DNA of 5,171 bases from Prevotellaceae bacterium (GTDB lineage Bacteria > Bacteroidota > Bacteroidia > Bacteroidales > Bacteroidaceae), in assembly GCA_022508635.1 (NCBI GenBank), contig JAFLUV010000023.1, positions 1 through 5,171 on the forward strand, read 5' to 3'. The notes under the pieces are model-generated. The model saw only the letters and a program-made list of their open reading frames with translations, had not been told where the DNA came from and made no database searches. The position numbers and the translations under genes are program-made. This document shows, piece by piece, positions 5,048 through 5,171 of the stretch. The first letter of the stretch is position 1. The number at the start of each line of letters is the position of its first letter.

Positions 5048-5140
5048 GCGGGTTCTCCGTCGTTGTGTGGTTCACGAGGCTCTCCGTCCCTGTCTGGTTC
5101 ACGGGCTTTCCGTCGCTGTGTGGTTCACGGGGTTCTCGGG
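4950..5140 (-). repeat. tandem repeat array (seven ~27-bp units, 82-bp higher-order unit)
   Basis: The minus strand carries seven copies of TGAACC (plus-strand ggttca at 4959, 4987, 5014, 5041, 5069, 5096 and 5122, first base), spaced 28, 27, 27, 28, 27 and 26 bp. Most are followed by the conserved ACAGCGACGGAGA-like core and the next GTG or ATG. Three adjacent units form an 82-bp block that is itself duplicated (4959 with 5041, 4987 with 5069, 5014 with 5096). As 82 is not a multiple of three, the two blocks are read in different frames. One frame gives VNQTATESL/VNHTATENP-like 9-residue repeats; another gives REPDSDGEP-like ones. The array covers the 5' end of nudC and the region ahead of it. 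The unit nearest the conserved Nudix part (about 4940-4964) is the most degenerate. Confidence 0.9.
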
Positions 5141-5171
5141 GGAAGGGTCAGATGCGCATGGACTTCCTTAT

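Noticed and set aside
4950..5140. Repeat array considered as a CRISPR
   Set aside because: The units are contiguous degenerate 26-28 bp repeats with no unique spacers, in a coding region, and no cas genes are present.
5148..5171. Possible end of an upstream minus-strand gene (IRKSMRI then TGA at 5148-5150)
   Set aside because: Seven open codons at a window edge carry no information; it could be real but cannot be supported.

Overview
The window looks like chromosomal DNA from a member of the Bacteroidales, most likely Prevotella or a close relative. The reasons are the gene order DUF1599 / BT_3928-like membrane protein / tpiA / SPOR protein / folE, the character of the encoded proteins, and a TAnnTTTG-type -7 promoter element in front of the first gene of that set. 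Every confident gene lies on the minus strand, so transcription runs from high to low coordinates.

Layout, in the direction of transcription. (1) 4950-5140: a tandem-repeat block of about 27-bp units, with an 82-bp higher-order duplication, lies over the 5' end of the first gene. (2) 4181-5047: a NudC-type NADH pyrophosphatase with a zinc ribbon and a Nudix box. (3) 4107-4180: a 74-bp intergenic region with the promoter element (4142-4149) and a duplicated 16-bp start-codon region. (4) 304-4106: a tightly packed five-gene operon. It encodes a protein with two DUF1599 repeats, a polytopic DoxX/MauE-like membrane protein, triose-phosphate isomerase, a secreted SPOR-domain protein and GTP cyclohydrolase I. 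Gaps are 2, 4, 49 and 1 bp, or a 14-bp overlap at the last junction if folE starts at its upstream ATG. (5) 1-303: an AT-rich stretch without a confident gene. It holds a candidate hairpin terminator just after folE, a perfect 23-bp palindrome, two shorter palindromes, and the possible start of a minus-strand ORF cut by the window edge.

The operon joins central carbon metabolism (tpiA), pterin/folate or queuosine precursor synthesis (folE), envelope biology (SPOR, membrane protein) and a probable nucleotide-related protein (DUF1599). No direct biochemical link between them is visible. The grouping is best read as a conserved housekeeping operon, with the functions of the DUF1599 and membrane proteins unknown.

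I see no CRISPR array, tRNA, rRNA, transposase or defence system. The least ordinary features are the nudC 5' repeats, in which each unit carries a GGAG-spacer-GTG/ATG module and the 82-bp duplication changes reading frame; the duplicated start region of the DUF1599 gene; and the palindrome downstream of folE. Base composition falls strongly along the window, from about 65-70% GC in nudC to about 45% in folE and about 32% in the terminal stretch, by hand counts of sample 60-base lines.
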